Source of the DNA: an uncultured Eubacteriales bacterium
GTDB taxonomy: Bacteria; Bacillota; Clostridia; Saccharofermentanales; Fastidiosipilaceae
NCBI GenBank assembly: GCA_902373515.1
Contig: CABKML010000018.1
Coordinates: forward strand, 1 to 35,016
DNA: 35,016 nt
Reading direction: 5' to 3'
Both the position numbers and the translations under genes were made by a program. Every line of letters begins with the position of its first letter. The stretch's first letter is position 1. The notes beneath the pieces were generated by a model, which had not been told where the DNA came from, ran no database searches, and saw only the letters and a list, made by a program, of their open reading frames with translations. Positions 7,449 to 16,634 of this stretch are shown one piece after another.

Positions 7449-9233
7449 ATGGCAAAGAAAGTAAGTCAAGGTAAGATCCTCAAAGTTTCCGGACCGCTGG
7501 TTGTCGCTTCCGGCATGCGTGATGCGGAAATGTTCGATGTGGTTGAGGTATCCGATAAAAAATTAATTGGTGAGGTCATTGAAATTCACGGAGATTTGGC
7601 TTCTATTCAGGTCTACGAAGAGACAGCCGGCTTGGGACCGGGCGAACCTGTCGTTTCTACCAGTTATCCTTTGGCCTGTGATTTGGCCCCGGGCTTGATG
7701 GGTAATATGTTCGACGGTATTCAAAGACCGCTTGAAGTTATGCACCAAAAGTTCGGCAATAATATCCGTCGCGGTGTTAAAGTTGATAAATTGGATCGGG
7801 AAAAGAAGTGGCCTTTCACGCCGTTGGTAAAAGCGGGAGATAAATTGCAAGCCGGTGATCCTATCGGTGTAGTGCAGGAAACTTCATTAATTAAGCACTA
7901 TATTATGGTGCCGCCGACAATCAAAGGCAGTTTATTGCTTAAGCAGATTGTCCCGGCCGGTGAATATACAATTGTGGAAGATTTGGCTACTGTCAGCGAT
8001 GAGAATAATACGGAGCGGCAAATTCAGATGCTGCAACGCTGGCCGGTGCGTAGACCGCGTCCTTATGCGCAGAAGTTGGCTCCGGCGGAACCTTTAATTA
8101 CCGGTCAGAGAGTTATCGACGCTTTCTTCCCGATTACTAAAGGCGGTACAGCTGCTATCCCCGGACCTTTCGGTTCAGGTAAAACCGTGACGCAGCACCA
8201 GTTGGCCAAGTGGGCGGCGAGCGATGTTGTTGTCTATATCGGTTGCGGTGAGCGCGGTAACGAGATGACGGATGTTTTGAACGAGTTCCCGGAATTGGTT
8301 GACCCTAAGACAGGCAAAAGTTTGATGGAACGGACAATATTGATTGCCAATACTTCCGATATGCCGGTGGCTGCGCGTGAAGCTTCTATTTATACCGGTA
8401 TTACCATCGCCGAGTATTATCGTGACATGGGCTATTCCGTATCTATTATGGCCGACTCGACATCCCGTTGGGCTGAGGCTTTGCGTGAAATGTCCGGTCG
8501 TTTGGAAGAAATGCCGGGTGAAGAAGGCTATCCTGCTTACTTAGGTTCCCGTCTGGCTCAGTTCTATGAGCGTGCTGGTATGGTCAAATGCTTGGGCAGT
8601 AAGGAGAAAGAGGGCGTTCTGACGGCTATCGGCGCTGTATCTCCTCCGGGCGGCGATATGTCCGATCCTGTTGTGCAGGCGACATTGCGTATTGTTAAAG
8701 TTTTCTGGCGCTTGGATTCAGCTTTGGCGTACAGACGGCATTTCCCGGCTATCAACTGGTTGCAGTCTTATTCTTTGTATGATGCCAAAGTTTTGGGTTG
8801 GATGGACGAAAATGTTGCCGGTGCCTGGTCGGCTAACAGACGTTTGGCCATGCAGCTGTTGCAGGATGAAGCCAAGTTGGAAGAAATTGTTAAATTGGTC
8901 GGTGCCGATTCTTTGCCTTTGAGCGATCAGTACAAGATGCAGATTTGCCGGATGATAAGAGAAGACTTCCTGCATCAGAACTCATTCGATGAAGTTGATA
9001 CCTATACTTCGCTGACCAAACAATTCTATATGTTGGATTTGATTATCAGCCTGTACAAAGAGGGATTGGAGGCTCTGAAACGCGGTGTTGATTTGAAGAG
9101 CTTACAGAATTTGCCGGAAGTAGAGCCTATCGGTCGTTTCAAATTCATCAAAGAAGATGAAATTAAAGAAGCTTACAGCAAGCTGAAAGAGGAGCTTAAA
9201 CAAAGTATCGCCTCTTTGCACAGCAAGTATTAA
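7449..9233 (+). CDS. ntpA: V-type ATPase catalytic subunit A
   Basis: ATP-hydrolysing subunit of the V1 hexamer, 594 aa. The P-loop GPFGSGKT is at residues 239-246, followed by GCGERGNE, which supplies the catalytic glutamate region. The long insertion before the P-loop (the non-homologous region that separates A from F1-beta) is present. AAGGAGA lies just before the ATG. The next gene, ntpB, starts nine bases after the stop. Confidence 0.98.
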   Translation: MAKKVSQGKILKVSGPLVVASGMRDAEMFDVVEVSDKKLIGEVIEIHGDLASIQVYEETAGLGPGEPVVSTSYPLACDLAPGLMGNMFDGIQRPLEVMHQKFGNNIRRGVKVDKLDREKKWPFTPLVKAGDKLQAGDPIGVVQETSLIKHYIMVPPTIKGSLLLKQIVPAGEYTIVEDLATVSDENNTERQIQMLQRWPVRRPRPYAQKLAPAEPLITGQRVIDAFFPITKGGTAAIPGPFGSGKTVTQHQLAKWAASDVVVYIGCGERGNEMTDVLNEFPELVDPKTGKSLMERTILIANTSDMPVAAREASIYTGITIAEYYRDMGYSVSIMADSTSRWAEALREMSGRLEEMPGEEGYPAYLGSRLAQFYERAGMVKCLGSKEKEGVLTAIGAVSPPGGDMSDPVVQATLRIVKVFWRLDSALAYRRHFPAINWLQSYSLYDAKVLGWMDENVAGAWSANRRLAMQLLQDEAKLEEIVKLVGADSLPLSDQYKMQICRMIREDFLHQNSFDEVDTYTSLTKQFYMLDLIISLYKEGLEALKRGVDLKSLQNLPEVEPIGRFKFIKEDEIKEAYSKLKEELKQSIASLHSKY

Positions 9234-9242
9234 GGAGAAATT

Positions 9243-10622
9243 ATGGCTAAAGATTATCGCACAATTGCAGAGGTTGCCGGTCCTTTAATGTTGGTTAAAG
9301 GCGTTTCCGGTGTAAAGTATGATGAATTAGGTGAAATTAAGTTAGCTAATGGTGAAATTCGCCGTTGCCGTGTTTTGGAAATTAACGGTGAAAATGCCTT
9401 GGTACAGCTGTTTGAAAGTGCTATCGGTCTGAATATTGAAGACAGCCAGGTCCGTTTCTTGGGCCACGGTCAACAATTGGGCGTGTCGCGCGATATGTTG
9501 GGACGTGTTTTCAACGGTTCAGGTCAGGCTATTGATAATATTCCGGAACCTGTGCCGGAAAAGATGTTGGATATTAACGGCAGCCCGATGAATCCGGCAG
9601 CGCGTGATTATCCGAACGAGTTTATTCAGACCGGGGTTTCAGCTATTGACGGTTTGAATACCTTGGTCAGAGGTCAGAAGTTGCCTATTTTCTCAGCTTC
9701 CGGCTTGCCGCATGCCGCATTGGCCGCGCAAATTGCCAGACAGGCGAAAGTTTTGGGTAAAGATGAGCAGTTTGCCGTTGTTTTCGCCGCCATGGGTATT
9801 ACTTTTGAAGAGGCCGATTTCTTTATTTCCGATTTTAAGAAAACGGGCGCAATCGAAAGAACGGTTTTGTTCCTGAATTTGGCGGATCAACCGGCTATCG
9901 AACGTATTTCTACCCCGCGTTTGGCTTTAACTACGGCGGAATATTTGGCTTTCGACTTGGGAATGCAGGTTTTGGTTATTATGACAGATATGACTTATTA
10001 TGCTGATGCTTTGCGTGAAGTTTCGGCAGCCCGTAAGGAAGTTCCGGGACGTAGAGGTTACCCCGGTTATCTGTATACGGACTTGGCGAGTTTGTATGAA
10101 CGTGCCGGTCGTTTGCGCGGCAATAAAGGTTCAATTACGATGATGCCGATTTTGACGATGCCTGATGATGATAAAACTCACCCGGTGCCCGACTTAACAG
10201 GTTACATTACCGAGGGTCAGATTATTCTTGATCGTGCTCTTTATAATTCCAATATTACCCCGCCGATTGATGTTTTGCCCTCACTGTCCCGTTTGAAAGA
10301 TAAAGGTATCGGTAAAGGCAAGACCAGAGAAGATCATGCGGATACTATGAACCAATTGTTTGCCGCTTATTCCCGCGGTAAGGAAGCTTTGGAATTGGCT
10401 ACTATTCTGGGTGAAAGCGCTTTGTCCGACACTGATAAACTGTTTGCAAAGTTCTCGCAGGAATTTGAGCAGAAATATCTGAATCAGGGCAATACAACGG
10501 ATCGGAGCATCGAAGAAACTTTGAATATCGGTTGGGAATTATTGAGTATTCTGCCGAAAGAAGAGTTGAAACGTGTGCACCAGGAATACATTGATAAGTA
10601 CTATAAGGAAAAAGCGGAATAA
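9243..10622 (+). CDS. ntpB: V-type ATPase regulatory subunit B
   Basis: Non-catalytic partner of subunit A in the V1 hexamer, 459 aa. The position of the P-loop carries [13 protein letters not shown], the degenerate sequence usual for subunit B. Other family blocks include [19 protein letters not shown] and the terminal region ending in YIDKYY. It shares the same AAGGAGAAATTATG start context as ntpA. Confidence 0.98.
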   Translation: MAKDYRTIAEVAGPLMLVKGVSGVKYDELGEIKLANGEIRRCRVLEINGENALVQLFESAIGLNIEDSQVRFLGHGQQLGVSRDMLGRVFNGSGQAIDNIPEPVPEKMLDINGSPMNPAARDYPNEFIQTGVSAIDGLNTLVRGQKLPIFSASGLPHAALAAQIARQAKVLGKDEQFAVVFAAMGITFEEADFFISDFKKTGAIERTVLFLNLADQPAIERISTPRLALTTAEYLAFDLGMQVLVIMTDMTYYADALREVSAARKEVPGRRGYPGYLYTDLASLYERAGRLRGNKGSITMMPILTMPDDDKTHPVPDLTGYITEGQIILDRALYNSNITPPIDVLPSLSRLKDKGIGKGKTREDHADTMNQLFAAYSRGKEALELATILGESALSDTDKLFAKFSQEFEQKYLNQGNTTDRSIEETLNIGWELLSILPKEELKRVHQEYIDKYYKEKAE

Positions 10623-10639
10623 TTTGAAAAGGAGCGCAT

Positions 10640-11320
10640 ATGGCGAGAAAAAGAGTTAGTCCCAATCGCATGGAGCTGATGAAGCTGAAACGACAGCTTA
10701 TGACCGCCTGTAAAGGTCATAGTATGCTGAAAGACAAGCGAGACGGCTTAATGAAGAATTTTTTGGCATTGGTTGATGAAACTTTAGCTTTGCGCAAAGC
10801 GACAGACAGTTTGCTCGCTCAGGCTACTTCCGCTATGGGTTTGGCTCGAGCTACAATGGGAGCTAAGCAATTACAGGAAGCAAGTTTGCAGAAAGGTTCC
10901 AAGTTGCAGTTTAATGTCAGCGTCAAGCGGATTATGGCCGTTGAAACGCCGGTTTTTGAGCCTTTGGTGAGTTTGGAAACTACCGTCAGCGGGCGGCAGT
11001 TGCCTTATAGCTTGGCCGGGACAAGCAGCGAGTTGGATGACGCCGTTAATAAGTTGGCGGAGGCTTTGCCTTCGATGATTAAGTTGGCGGAAAAGGAAAA
11101 GAGCCTGGAATTAATGGCCGCTGAAATCGAGCGTACGCGCCGGCGGGTTAATTCTTTGGAACACGTGATGATTCCTGAATTGCAGGCGATGATTAAAGAA
11201 ATTCAAAGTAAGCTTTCTGAAAATGAGTTGGCGAATCAGACCCGCTTGATGAAGGTTAAAGATATGATTGTCGAAGCTGCAATTAGGCAGCAAAGAGCGC
11301 AAATGCAAGAATCGGAGTAA
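10640..11320 (+). CDS. ntpD: V-type ATPase central stalk subunit D
   Basis: Rotor shaft of V1, 226 aa. The N-terminus (RVSPNRMELMKLKRQL) is the signature beginning of subunit D. Long N- and C-terminal helices would form the antiparallel coiled coil inside the A3B3 ring. AAGGAG precedes the ATG. It is the last gene of the operon, followed by a strong terminator. No ntpH or ntpJ (K+ transporter) homologue follows, unlike in E. hirae. Confidence 0.95.
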   Translation: MARKRVSPNRMELMKLKRQLMTACKGHSMLKDKRDGLMKNFLALVDETLALRKATDSLLAQATSAMGLARATMGAKQLQEASLQKGSKLQFNVSVKRIMAVETPVFEPLVSLETTVSGRQLPYSLAGTSSELDDAVNKLAEALPSMIKLAEKEKSLELMAAEIERTRRRVNSLEHVMIPELQAMIKEIQSKLSENELANQTRLMKVKDMIVEAAIRQQRAQMQESE

Positions 11321-11343
11321 GTTCGATTGTTATGATTTGTTCA

Positions 11344-11382
11344 AGTCGCCGAACGGCTTTACTGTTTCGGCGACTTTTTTTG
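11344..11382 (+). terminator. Intrinsic terminator of the V-ATPase operon
   Basis: AGTCGCCGAA (11344-11353) pairs perfectly with TTCGGCGACT (11366-11375), followed by a run of seven T. It lies 24 bases after ntpD. Confidence 0.93.
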
Positions 11383-11407
11383 TTGTTCGGCACCGGATAG
11401 AAATTCA

Positions 11408-11436
11408 TTGTAAATAAAATATAGTAGTGATATAAT
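11408..11436 (+). promoter_or_regulatory. Promoter of the ABC exporter operon
   Basis: TTGTAA (11408-11413) and a consensus TATAAT (11431-11436) are 17 bases apart, about 60 bases upstream of the ATPase gene. Confidence 0.75.
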
Positions 11437-11495
11437 CCTGATATCAGCTGCAAAGAAGGCGATAAAAAAGGAAAAACCGTACAAGGAGATAGATT

Positions 11496-12242
11496 ATGAT
11501 TGAAATTAAAGATGTTTGTAAGTCTTACGACGGCAAGAAACTCGCAAACGACCATTTGAATTTGGAAATCAGAGATGGGGAGATTCTGGGACTTTTGGGA
11601 CCTAACGGTGCCGGTAAAAGCACTTTATTAAAAGGGATTGTCGGCATTTTATCACCCGACCGGGGACAGATTACAATTAACGGCAAGACTTTAGCGCATG
11701 ATAAAGAAAATTATAAAAGAGAGTTTGCCTATGTCAGCGATAATCCGGACAATTTGTTACGTTTAACCGGTTATGAGTTTTTGCGCTTCATTGCCGATGT
11801 TTATGAAGTCCCGGAAAATATCCGCTTAGCGCGAGTGACGGAGTTGGCCGGAGATTTCGGGATCTTGGACAAATTGAATGAACAAATCAATTCTTTCTCT
11901 CACGGTATGCGCCAGAAATTAATGGTTATCGGAGCTTTGTTGGTTGACCCGAATGTTTGGATTCTGGATGAACCGCTGGTCGGATTGGATCCCAAAGCGG
12001 CGGCAACGATGAAACAGAAAATGCGGGCGCATGCGGATAAAGGCCATATCGTTCTGTTTTCGACCCATGTCTTGGAAGTGGCGGAAAAACTTGTTGACCG
12101 TATTTGTGTTATTAATCAAGGTAAAATTGCATTTGTCGGTACGGTAGAAGAATTAAGAGAAAAATTAAACAACAACGCTTCCTTGGAAGACTTGTTCTTA
12201 GAATTAACAGATCCTGATGAAGCCGATGCTGTGAAAGCTTGA
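11496..12242 (+). CDS. ABC-2 type exporter, ATPase subunit
   Basis: ATP-binding subunit of a two-gene exporter, 248 aa. Walker A GPNGAGKST is at 35-43, the signature FSHGMRQ at 134-140, Walker B VWILDE at 154-159 and the switch histidine H191 in FSTHVLE. The Q-loop glutamine is replaced (YVSDNPDN), as in many CcmA/NatA/Ecs-type exporters. It stands directly before a large permease gene, and the stop is ten bases before the permease ATG. The substrate is unknown. Confidence 0.9.
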   Translation: MIEIKDVCKSYDGKKLANDHLNLEIRDGEILGLLGPNGAGKSTLLKGIVGILSPDRGQITINGKTLAHDKENYKREFAYVSDNPDNLLRLTGYEFLRFIADVYEVPENIRLARVTELAGDFGILDKLNEQINSFSHGMRQKLMVIGALLVDPNVWILDEPLVGLDPKAAATMKQKMRAHADKGHIVLFSTHVLEVAEKLVDRICVINQGKIAFVGTVEELREKLNNNASLEDLFLELTDPDEADAVKA

Positions 12243-12252
12243 GGTGCGACTT

Positions 12253-14079
12253 ATGCTGAAAAAATTAAAAAAACGCAGTCCCTTTTTCGCCTTGTTGAAG
12301 ACGATGCACGGCGGTGAAATGAACGCCATGTTAGCGCAATCTATGGAGAAAAAGAGCAAAATAAGTCTATTCAAACATAATTTGAATATCTCGCCGAGCG
12401 TGAAACGTCTGGCCCGCAGTGTGTTTTCTAAAGTCATCTCGCTGGCCTTTATCTTTTTTCTCGCATACATGGGATATAATGCTAAAATTGATTATCCGAC
12501 ACTGATAAACATGGCCGGATTCAGCATTCTATTCTTTACGATTTTATTCAGCTTCATGTACTCGATTTCCAGCCTGTTTATGAGCAAAGATATTCTTTTC
12601 TATGCAACTTTGCCGCTGCCATCGAGGACGTTGACCATGGGCAAAATCCTTGATTATCTGTACAGTAATTGCGTGTTGATGGACGGTTGCGTCATTTTGC
12701 CGACAGCTTTAGCCTGCGCTTATAAGCTGGGCCTGAATGCCATGGCCAAAGTCGGAATTTATATCGTTTTAGCGTCGCTTTCCAGTAAAATGCTGCTTTT
12801 ATTGCTGATGTTACTTCTGGTCGGGCGAGTTAAACTTTTCAAAAACAAGGATCGCTTCCTTAAAGTTGTTAATATATTTTATATGTTTGTGGCTATTTCT
12901 TTAGGCGTGTTGGGCAATGTTATGGGTAGTAACGCCGGCTCGCTGGGAAATGTTATGCAAAAGATCGCTACTCATAAAGGCCTCTCGCCTTGGACTGTCG
13001 TTAAAGACCTTTTCCTGTGGCCGAATATTTTCTTAGAAGGAATTTTAGCTGATAATAATCTACGTTCCTATGCTTCTTTACTGTTTTCTTTAATTTTAGT
13101 AGCTCTCGGTACATCTTTGGTATTGCTGTATGCTAATAAGAAATATTTAGTATTAATAAGTTGTCTGAACGGCTCGGCCGGCACCGGCGCCAAACGTCTG
13201 AATCGGACCCAGGCGGCCAAAGCTTTAGCGCCGTTATCGGTATATAAAAGTTATCGGAAAATCGATTATTTTCTGCTGAAGCGCAATCCGCAATTGTACA
13301 CTTATTTCCTGCTTACGCCGATTCTAATGCCGGTTTATATTCTGGCATGCATAGTTATAGGTGGATTCTTCAAAGTCGGCGGCAGCAAAGTGCTTGAGAT
13401 GTTGCAAAACAGCAGTATCTATTTGGAAGCATTGCGCAATTTCATGCGTACGCTTCATTGGGATTCCATGGCTAATTATCCGGTTGCCTTTGTCCTGACT
13501 ATTGTTCTGGTTTTCCTGTTCTGGTCGGATACGGCGACGGCGAACCAATTTATGCGGGACGGTAAAGATTTCAGATTTTATCAAAGTTTACCGTTGCCGC
13601 TTACAACCTATATAGCCGTAAAATATCAGTTCGCTTTGAAACATGGCAGTTCGGTATTTGTTGTCGCTTTCATGCTGCTTTTAATATTATTGCTGACAAT
13701 TTTCGCATCTTTGCCGGTGCTTACGGCGGTCATGCTGATTTGCCTGATTGTAGGTTTGTATGTCACATTTATACAATTGAGTCTGTTTTTCAGTATTATA
13801 AGGGTCAACTTCGATTTTGATATTGAAACGGATTTGGTGCGTAAGTTGAAAGGCTTCATGCCCATGCTGAATAACATTGTTACGGAATTGCTTATACTTG
13901 CCGTTCCGGCGTTGGCGGTGTTCCTTAATTTCGGCAAAAGCTTAGGCTTCGATGATGCCGCTTCCGGGCTGACAAAGTGCTATTTACCTGCGATTTTCGC
14001 TGTGTATTATCTCGTGACAGCTTTGGCTACAGCTGCGCTCCTGTTCGGTTGCGGTGCTAAATTGTTGCAAAAGAAATAA
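12253..14079 (+). CDS. ABC-2 type exporter, permease subunit
   Basis: A polytopic membrane protein of 608 aa with about twelve hydrophobic segments in two clusters (roughly residues 60-290 and 370-600). A GTG at 12244 is in frame, but GAGGTG at 12241-12246 lies correctly for the ATG at 12253, so that start is used. It probably belongs to one of the large ABC-2/EcsB-like Firmicute permeases found next to CcmA-type ATPases. I see no motif that tells the substrate. It ends at a terminator shared with the 3' end of the opposite gene. Confidence 0.8.
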   Translation: MLKKLKKRSPFFALLKTMHGGEMNAMLAQSMEKKSKISLFKHNLNISPSVKRLARSVFSKVISLAFIFFLAYMGYNAKIDYPTLINMAGFSILFFTILFSFMYSISSLFMSKDILFYATLPLPSRTLTMGKILDYLYSNCVLMDGCVILPTALACAYKLGLNAMAKVGIYIVLASLSSKMLLLLLMLLLVGRVKLFKNKDRFLKVVNIFYMFVAISLGVLGNVMGSNAGSLGNVMQKIATHKGLSPWTVVKDLFLWPNIFLEGILADNNLRSYASLLFSLILVALGTSLVLLYANKKYLVLISCLNGSAGTGAKRLNRTQAAKALAPLSVYKSYRKIDYFLLKRNPQLYTYFLLTPILMPVYILACIVIGGFFKVGGSKVLEMLQNSSIYLEALRNFMRTLHWDSMANYPVAFVLTIVLVFLFWSDTATANQFMRDGKDFRFYQSLPLPLTTYIAVKYQFALKHGSSVFVVAFMLLLILLLTIFASLPVLTAVMLICLIVGLYVTFIQLSLFFSIIRVNFDFDIETDLVRKLKGFMPMLNNIVTELLILAVPALAVFLNFGKSLGFDDAASGLTKCYLPAIFAVYYLVTALATAALLFGCGAKLLQKK

Positions 14080-14100
14080 TTCTTACTTCCGCATCTGTTG

Positions 14101-14140
14101 ATCCGCTTGTTGCGTTTACTCGGAACAGGCGGATTTTTTG
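14101..14140 (+). terminator. Intrinsic terminator of the exporter operon, overlapping tmcAL
   Basis: ATCCGCTTGTT (14101-14111) pairs with AACAGGCGGAT (14124-14134) with one G-U pair, followed by six T. The 3' arm and T-tract fall within the last codons of the opposite-strand tmcAL gene, whose stop is at 14116-14118. Confidence 0.85.
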
Positions 14141-15567
14141 CGCTTGGTCGCACGTTTGATCGGCGCCGGGTAGTTGTTTTGTTCCAGAGCCGCTGCATTT
14201 TGACTGAGCAAAGCGTAATAATTGGCAGCACGATAGTCGGACGAACTTTGATAGGCAAAGTCGGCAGCGCCGGTAATATAATTTTGTTTTTGGACCAAAT
14301 CGCTGAAACGCATAATTAACGGGGTGTCTATTGACTTGCTGAGATGTTTAAGCAGTGATTTCCCGGGATAGCTGCTGTATGCCAGAACACGCAAATATTG
14401 AGCGTTGCTGCACAAACGATTTAATGTCACTTTATCAGGTTCCGGCAGATTCAGCAGTTGGCGCAGAAGTTTACGCCGGCAATTGGCAACCGTTAAACCC
14501 TTGTGGCTTAAACTTTTGGCGGCAAATTCAAATGAGCCTTTTTGCGCTATTAAATCCGGTAGAATTGCGGACAGCTTGCGGTAGAAATCGGTAGTCGGCA
14601 GCAAGTTTGCAGAATCGGGGAAATCTTTGAGCAGGCCGGCGGCAGCGATGGCTAAGGACAACGCCGGTTGCAGCTTTTCGCAGGTCATCAGCGTACCTTT
14701 TTGGGCCGCTTTAATTAATGTAGCCAAGCTTATAGGCGGCAGATAGTCTATCAAACTGTTAAGCAAGCGGTGAGGAGAATTTTCTGCAGCAGTAATTAAT
14801 TGCCTCAAAGCATGGGCAGATTGCAAATCAGGTCCGGTTTCTCGGGGTAAAATCCGAATTTTTGCAGCAAGAGTGCCGCTAACCTCGGCGGCTAAAGCTG
14901 CTTTATAATAAGCAATAGCCAAAATGTTATTAGGCTGTTGCAAGGCGTAGCGGACGGCTGCTTGCAGTTCTGTTGTTGCAAGCTCCTGCTTAGGGAAAAG
15001 CGGGGCAATATAAGGCCAAAAAGTCGGAGAAAATAATAAATTGCAATTGGCTTCGGCGTAATTTATACCGCTTTTCAGCGCTGCCTGTAAATCTGTCTGA
15101 AATTGTTTGCGTAAAATCGACAAAGTTGCCGCAGCCGGCAGCTGATATTTCTGCATGGTGTTATTTTCCAAGTCGGTCAAGCTTGCACCGATGAGCGGTT
15201 GAAATAAATAAAAGGCGTGGGCGATTCCCTGTAACAGTTGGACATCTTCGCATTCTGCGCCGCAGACAATATAATCGCAAAATTTCAGGGCTTGTATCAG
15301 GCTTATGGCCGTTTCGGCAAAATAATCCGCCGAACTTAAAACTCCTTGTACCGGTAATTCCAATACTAAGTCTACGCCCAGATTAACAGCTAATTTAGCC
15401 TTGGTGAATTTATCTAAGCAGGATATTTCGCCTCTTTGGGTGAAATTGCCGGACATTAAAGCAATTATAGCTCCGCTTGCACCTACAAGCTTGCGGACAG
15501 ATTTTATTTGCCTGAGATGACCGTTATGAAAAGGGTTGTATTCAACAATAAGCGCGGCAATTTTCAT
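14116..15567 (-). CDS. tmcAL: tRNA(Met) cytidine acetate ligase
   Basis: Makes N4-acetylcytidine at the wobble position of elongator tRNA-Met from acetate and ATP. The nucleotidyltransferase-like N-terminus has EYNPFHNGH (9-17), with the HxGH-type nucleotide motif, and MSGNFTQRGE (38-47), both diagnostic of TmcAL (formerly YlbM). The length of 483 aa exceeds the roughly 400-415 usual in Bacillus; the extra is in the helical C-terminal half, with a basic tail. TGGAGT lies before the ATG. The gene is monocistronic, divergent from the peptidase gene and convergent with the exporter. Confidence 0.92.
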   Translation of the reverse strand: MKIAALIVEYNPFHNGHLRQIKSVRKLVGASGAIIALMSGNFTQRGEISCLDKFTKAKLAVNLGVDLVLELPVQGVLSSADYFAETAISLIQALKFCDYIVCGAECEDVQLLQGIAHAFYLFQPLIGASLTDLENNTMQKYQLPAAATLSILRKQFQTDLQAALKSGINYAEANCNLLFSPTFWPYIAPLFPKQELATTELQAAVRYALQQPNNILAIAYYKAALAAEVSGTLAAKIRILPRETGPDLQSAHALRQLITAAENSPHRLLNSLIDYLPPISLATLIKAAQKGTLMTCEKLQPALSLAIAAAGLLKDFPDSANLLPTTDFYRKLSAILPDLIAQKGSFEFAAKSLSHKGLTVANCRRKLLRQLLNLPEPDKVTLNRLCSNAQYLRVLAYSSYPGKSLLKHLSKSIDTPLIMRFSDLVQKQNYITGAADFAYQSSSDYRAANYYALLSQNAAALEQNNYPAPIKRATKRKKSACSE

Positions 15568-15622
15568 TTTTACTCCAATTACATAATGTTCAGTGATGAA
15601 ATATTGTTCTTAAATCTTTTAT

Positions 15623-15628
15623 ATTATA
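15623..15628 (-). promoter_or_regulatory. Possible -10 element for tmcAL
   Basis: TATAAT reads on the minus strand, about 55 bases upstream of the tmcAL start. No good -35 hexamer lies at the proper distance, so only the -10 is claimed. Confidence 0.35.
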
Positions 15629-15704
15629 CATTTTATGCCTTAATTTTCGCAGCCTGATAAAAAAATGCAAAAAAAAAACAATACGCAATACGGAGCTACA
15701 CAAC

Positions 15705-15745
15705 ATATAGATAATATTGAATAATTAGAGCAATATTATCTATAT
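15705..15745. repeat. Perfect 15-bp inverted repeat upstream of the peptidase operon
   Basis: ATATAGATAATATTG (15705-15719) and CAATATTATCTATAT (15731-15745) are exact reverse complements around an 11-base spacer. No T-tract follows on either strand. The repeat lies just upstream of the -35 of the peptidase promoter, so it may be a regulator binding site. Confidence 0.75.
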
Positions 15746-15762
15746 ACTGTACTTTTGCTTAA

Positions 15763-15792
15763 TTGCCCTTCTGAGAAAGTATCAGGTATATT
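15763..15792 (+). promoter_or_regulatory. Promoter of the C39-like peptidase operon
   Basis: TTGCCC (15763-15768) and TATATT (15787-15792) are 18 bases apart. The weak -35 and flanking palindromes suggest a regulated promoter. Confidence 0.5.
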
Positions 15793-15797
15793 GTTAG

Positions 15798-15815
15798 TAG
15801 AGAAAAATTTCTCTA
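15798..15815. promoter_or_regulatory. Operator-like palindrome at the expected transcription start
   Basis: TAGAGAAA, two bases, then TTTCTCTA forms a perfect 8-bp palindrome beginning six bases after the -10. This is where a repressor dimer would block initiation or escape. Confidence 0.5.
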
Positions 15816-15839
15816 ATTTCACATTAGGAGGTCTGTATT

Positions 15840-16622
15840 ATGAAACAGTACAGAAGTTTGGGGTTTGCTGCTATAGCAGTGACATTGGTGGGGATTTTAT
15901 CCTTTAATTTAATTGTTTATGCACAAAAAGATGATCAACCGGGACCTAAGGTTAAGGACAGAAGTGTGTATATTTCTCCTGAGGAACAATTATCCAAGAT
16001 ACTGAACAATAATTCGTTTAGTAAAGAAAAAAAGGATGCTGCCTATGAAAAGTATTTGTTAGGTAATATGATGAGCAAAGGATCTTTTTATAGAGAAAGA
16101 AGTGAATATGGCTCTAATGTTATGAATGTACCGTGGTGCCAACAAGAAACTAATTATTATTGTGGTCCGGCAACAGTTCAGCAAATTTTGTATTATCTTA
16201 ACGGATATGCTCCATCGCAAGATGAATTGGCATCAGAAATGAATACTACCAGTGAATATGGAACAGATAATGCTCAAATCGTAGATTATCTTAATGCTCA
16301 TACCAATAAAGTATATGAAGCACGATGGTGGTGGAAAGATAAGAGCGTTTTGGAACATATGGTTGTATATGGTACAGATCATAATGATCAGCCAATTGTT
16401 GCTTATATTGAAATACCTACCAAGAATTCTATAGATTCATGGCCTAACTATACGACCGGACATTATTTAACATATAACGGTTACTCCGATGGCGGAAGTA
16501 CTATACACGTAACAGATCCTTATGCCCATAAAGCTAAATACAACGTTAGCCGTATAAGTGACGGAAAATATACAGTGACGTCTTGGGAAGCGGAAAAAGT
16601 AACTAGACGTGTAAATTGGTAA
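15840..16622 (+). CDS. Secreted C39-like cysteine peptidase
   Basis: A 260-residue exported protein. Residues 1-29 are a signal peptide or membrane anchor (hydrophobic 8-27, then YAQ-K). A papain-like C39-family domain follows: VPWCQQETNYYCGPAT gives Q102 (oxyanion hole) and catalytic C108, TGHYL gives H208, and VTDPY gives D226. All are in the usual order. Stand-alone C39-like proteins of this kind cleave unknown substrates, unlike the C39 domain fused to bacteriocin exporters. AGGAGGT precedes the ATG. The coding sequence appears more AT-rich than the V-ATPase genes. It forms an operon with the lipoprotein 12 bases downstream. The peptidase call is firm as a fold, but activity and substrate are unproven. 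Confidence 0.85.
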   Translation: MKQYRSLGFAAIAVTLVGILSFNLIVYAQKDDQPGPKVKDRSVYISPEEQLSKILNNNSFSKEKKDAAYEKYLLGNMMSKGSFYRERSEYGSNVMNVPWCQQETNYYCGPATVQQILYYLNGYAPSQDELASEMNTTSEYGTDNAQIVDYLNAHTNKVYEARWWWKDKSVLEHMVVYGTDHNDQPIVAYIEIPTKNSIDSWPNYTTGHYLTYNGYSDGGSTIHVTDPYAHKAKYNVSRISDGKYTVTSWEAEKVTRRVNW

Positions 16623-16634
16623 AGGAGATAAATT

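Noticed and set aside
11496..16622. Idea of a bacteriocin system made of the ABC exporter and the C39-like peptidase
   Set aside because: The exporter and peptidase are separated by tmcAL on the opposite strand, the peptidase is a separate exported protein rather than a domain of the exporter, and no double-glycine leader peptide gene was found.
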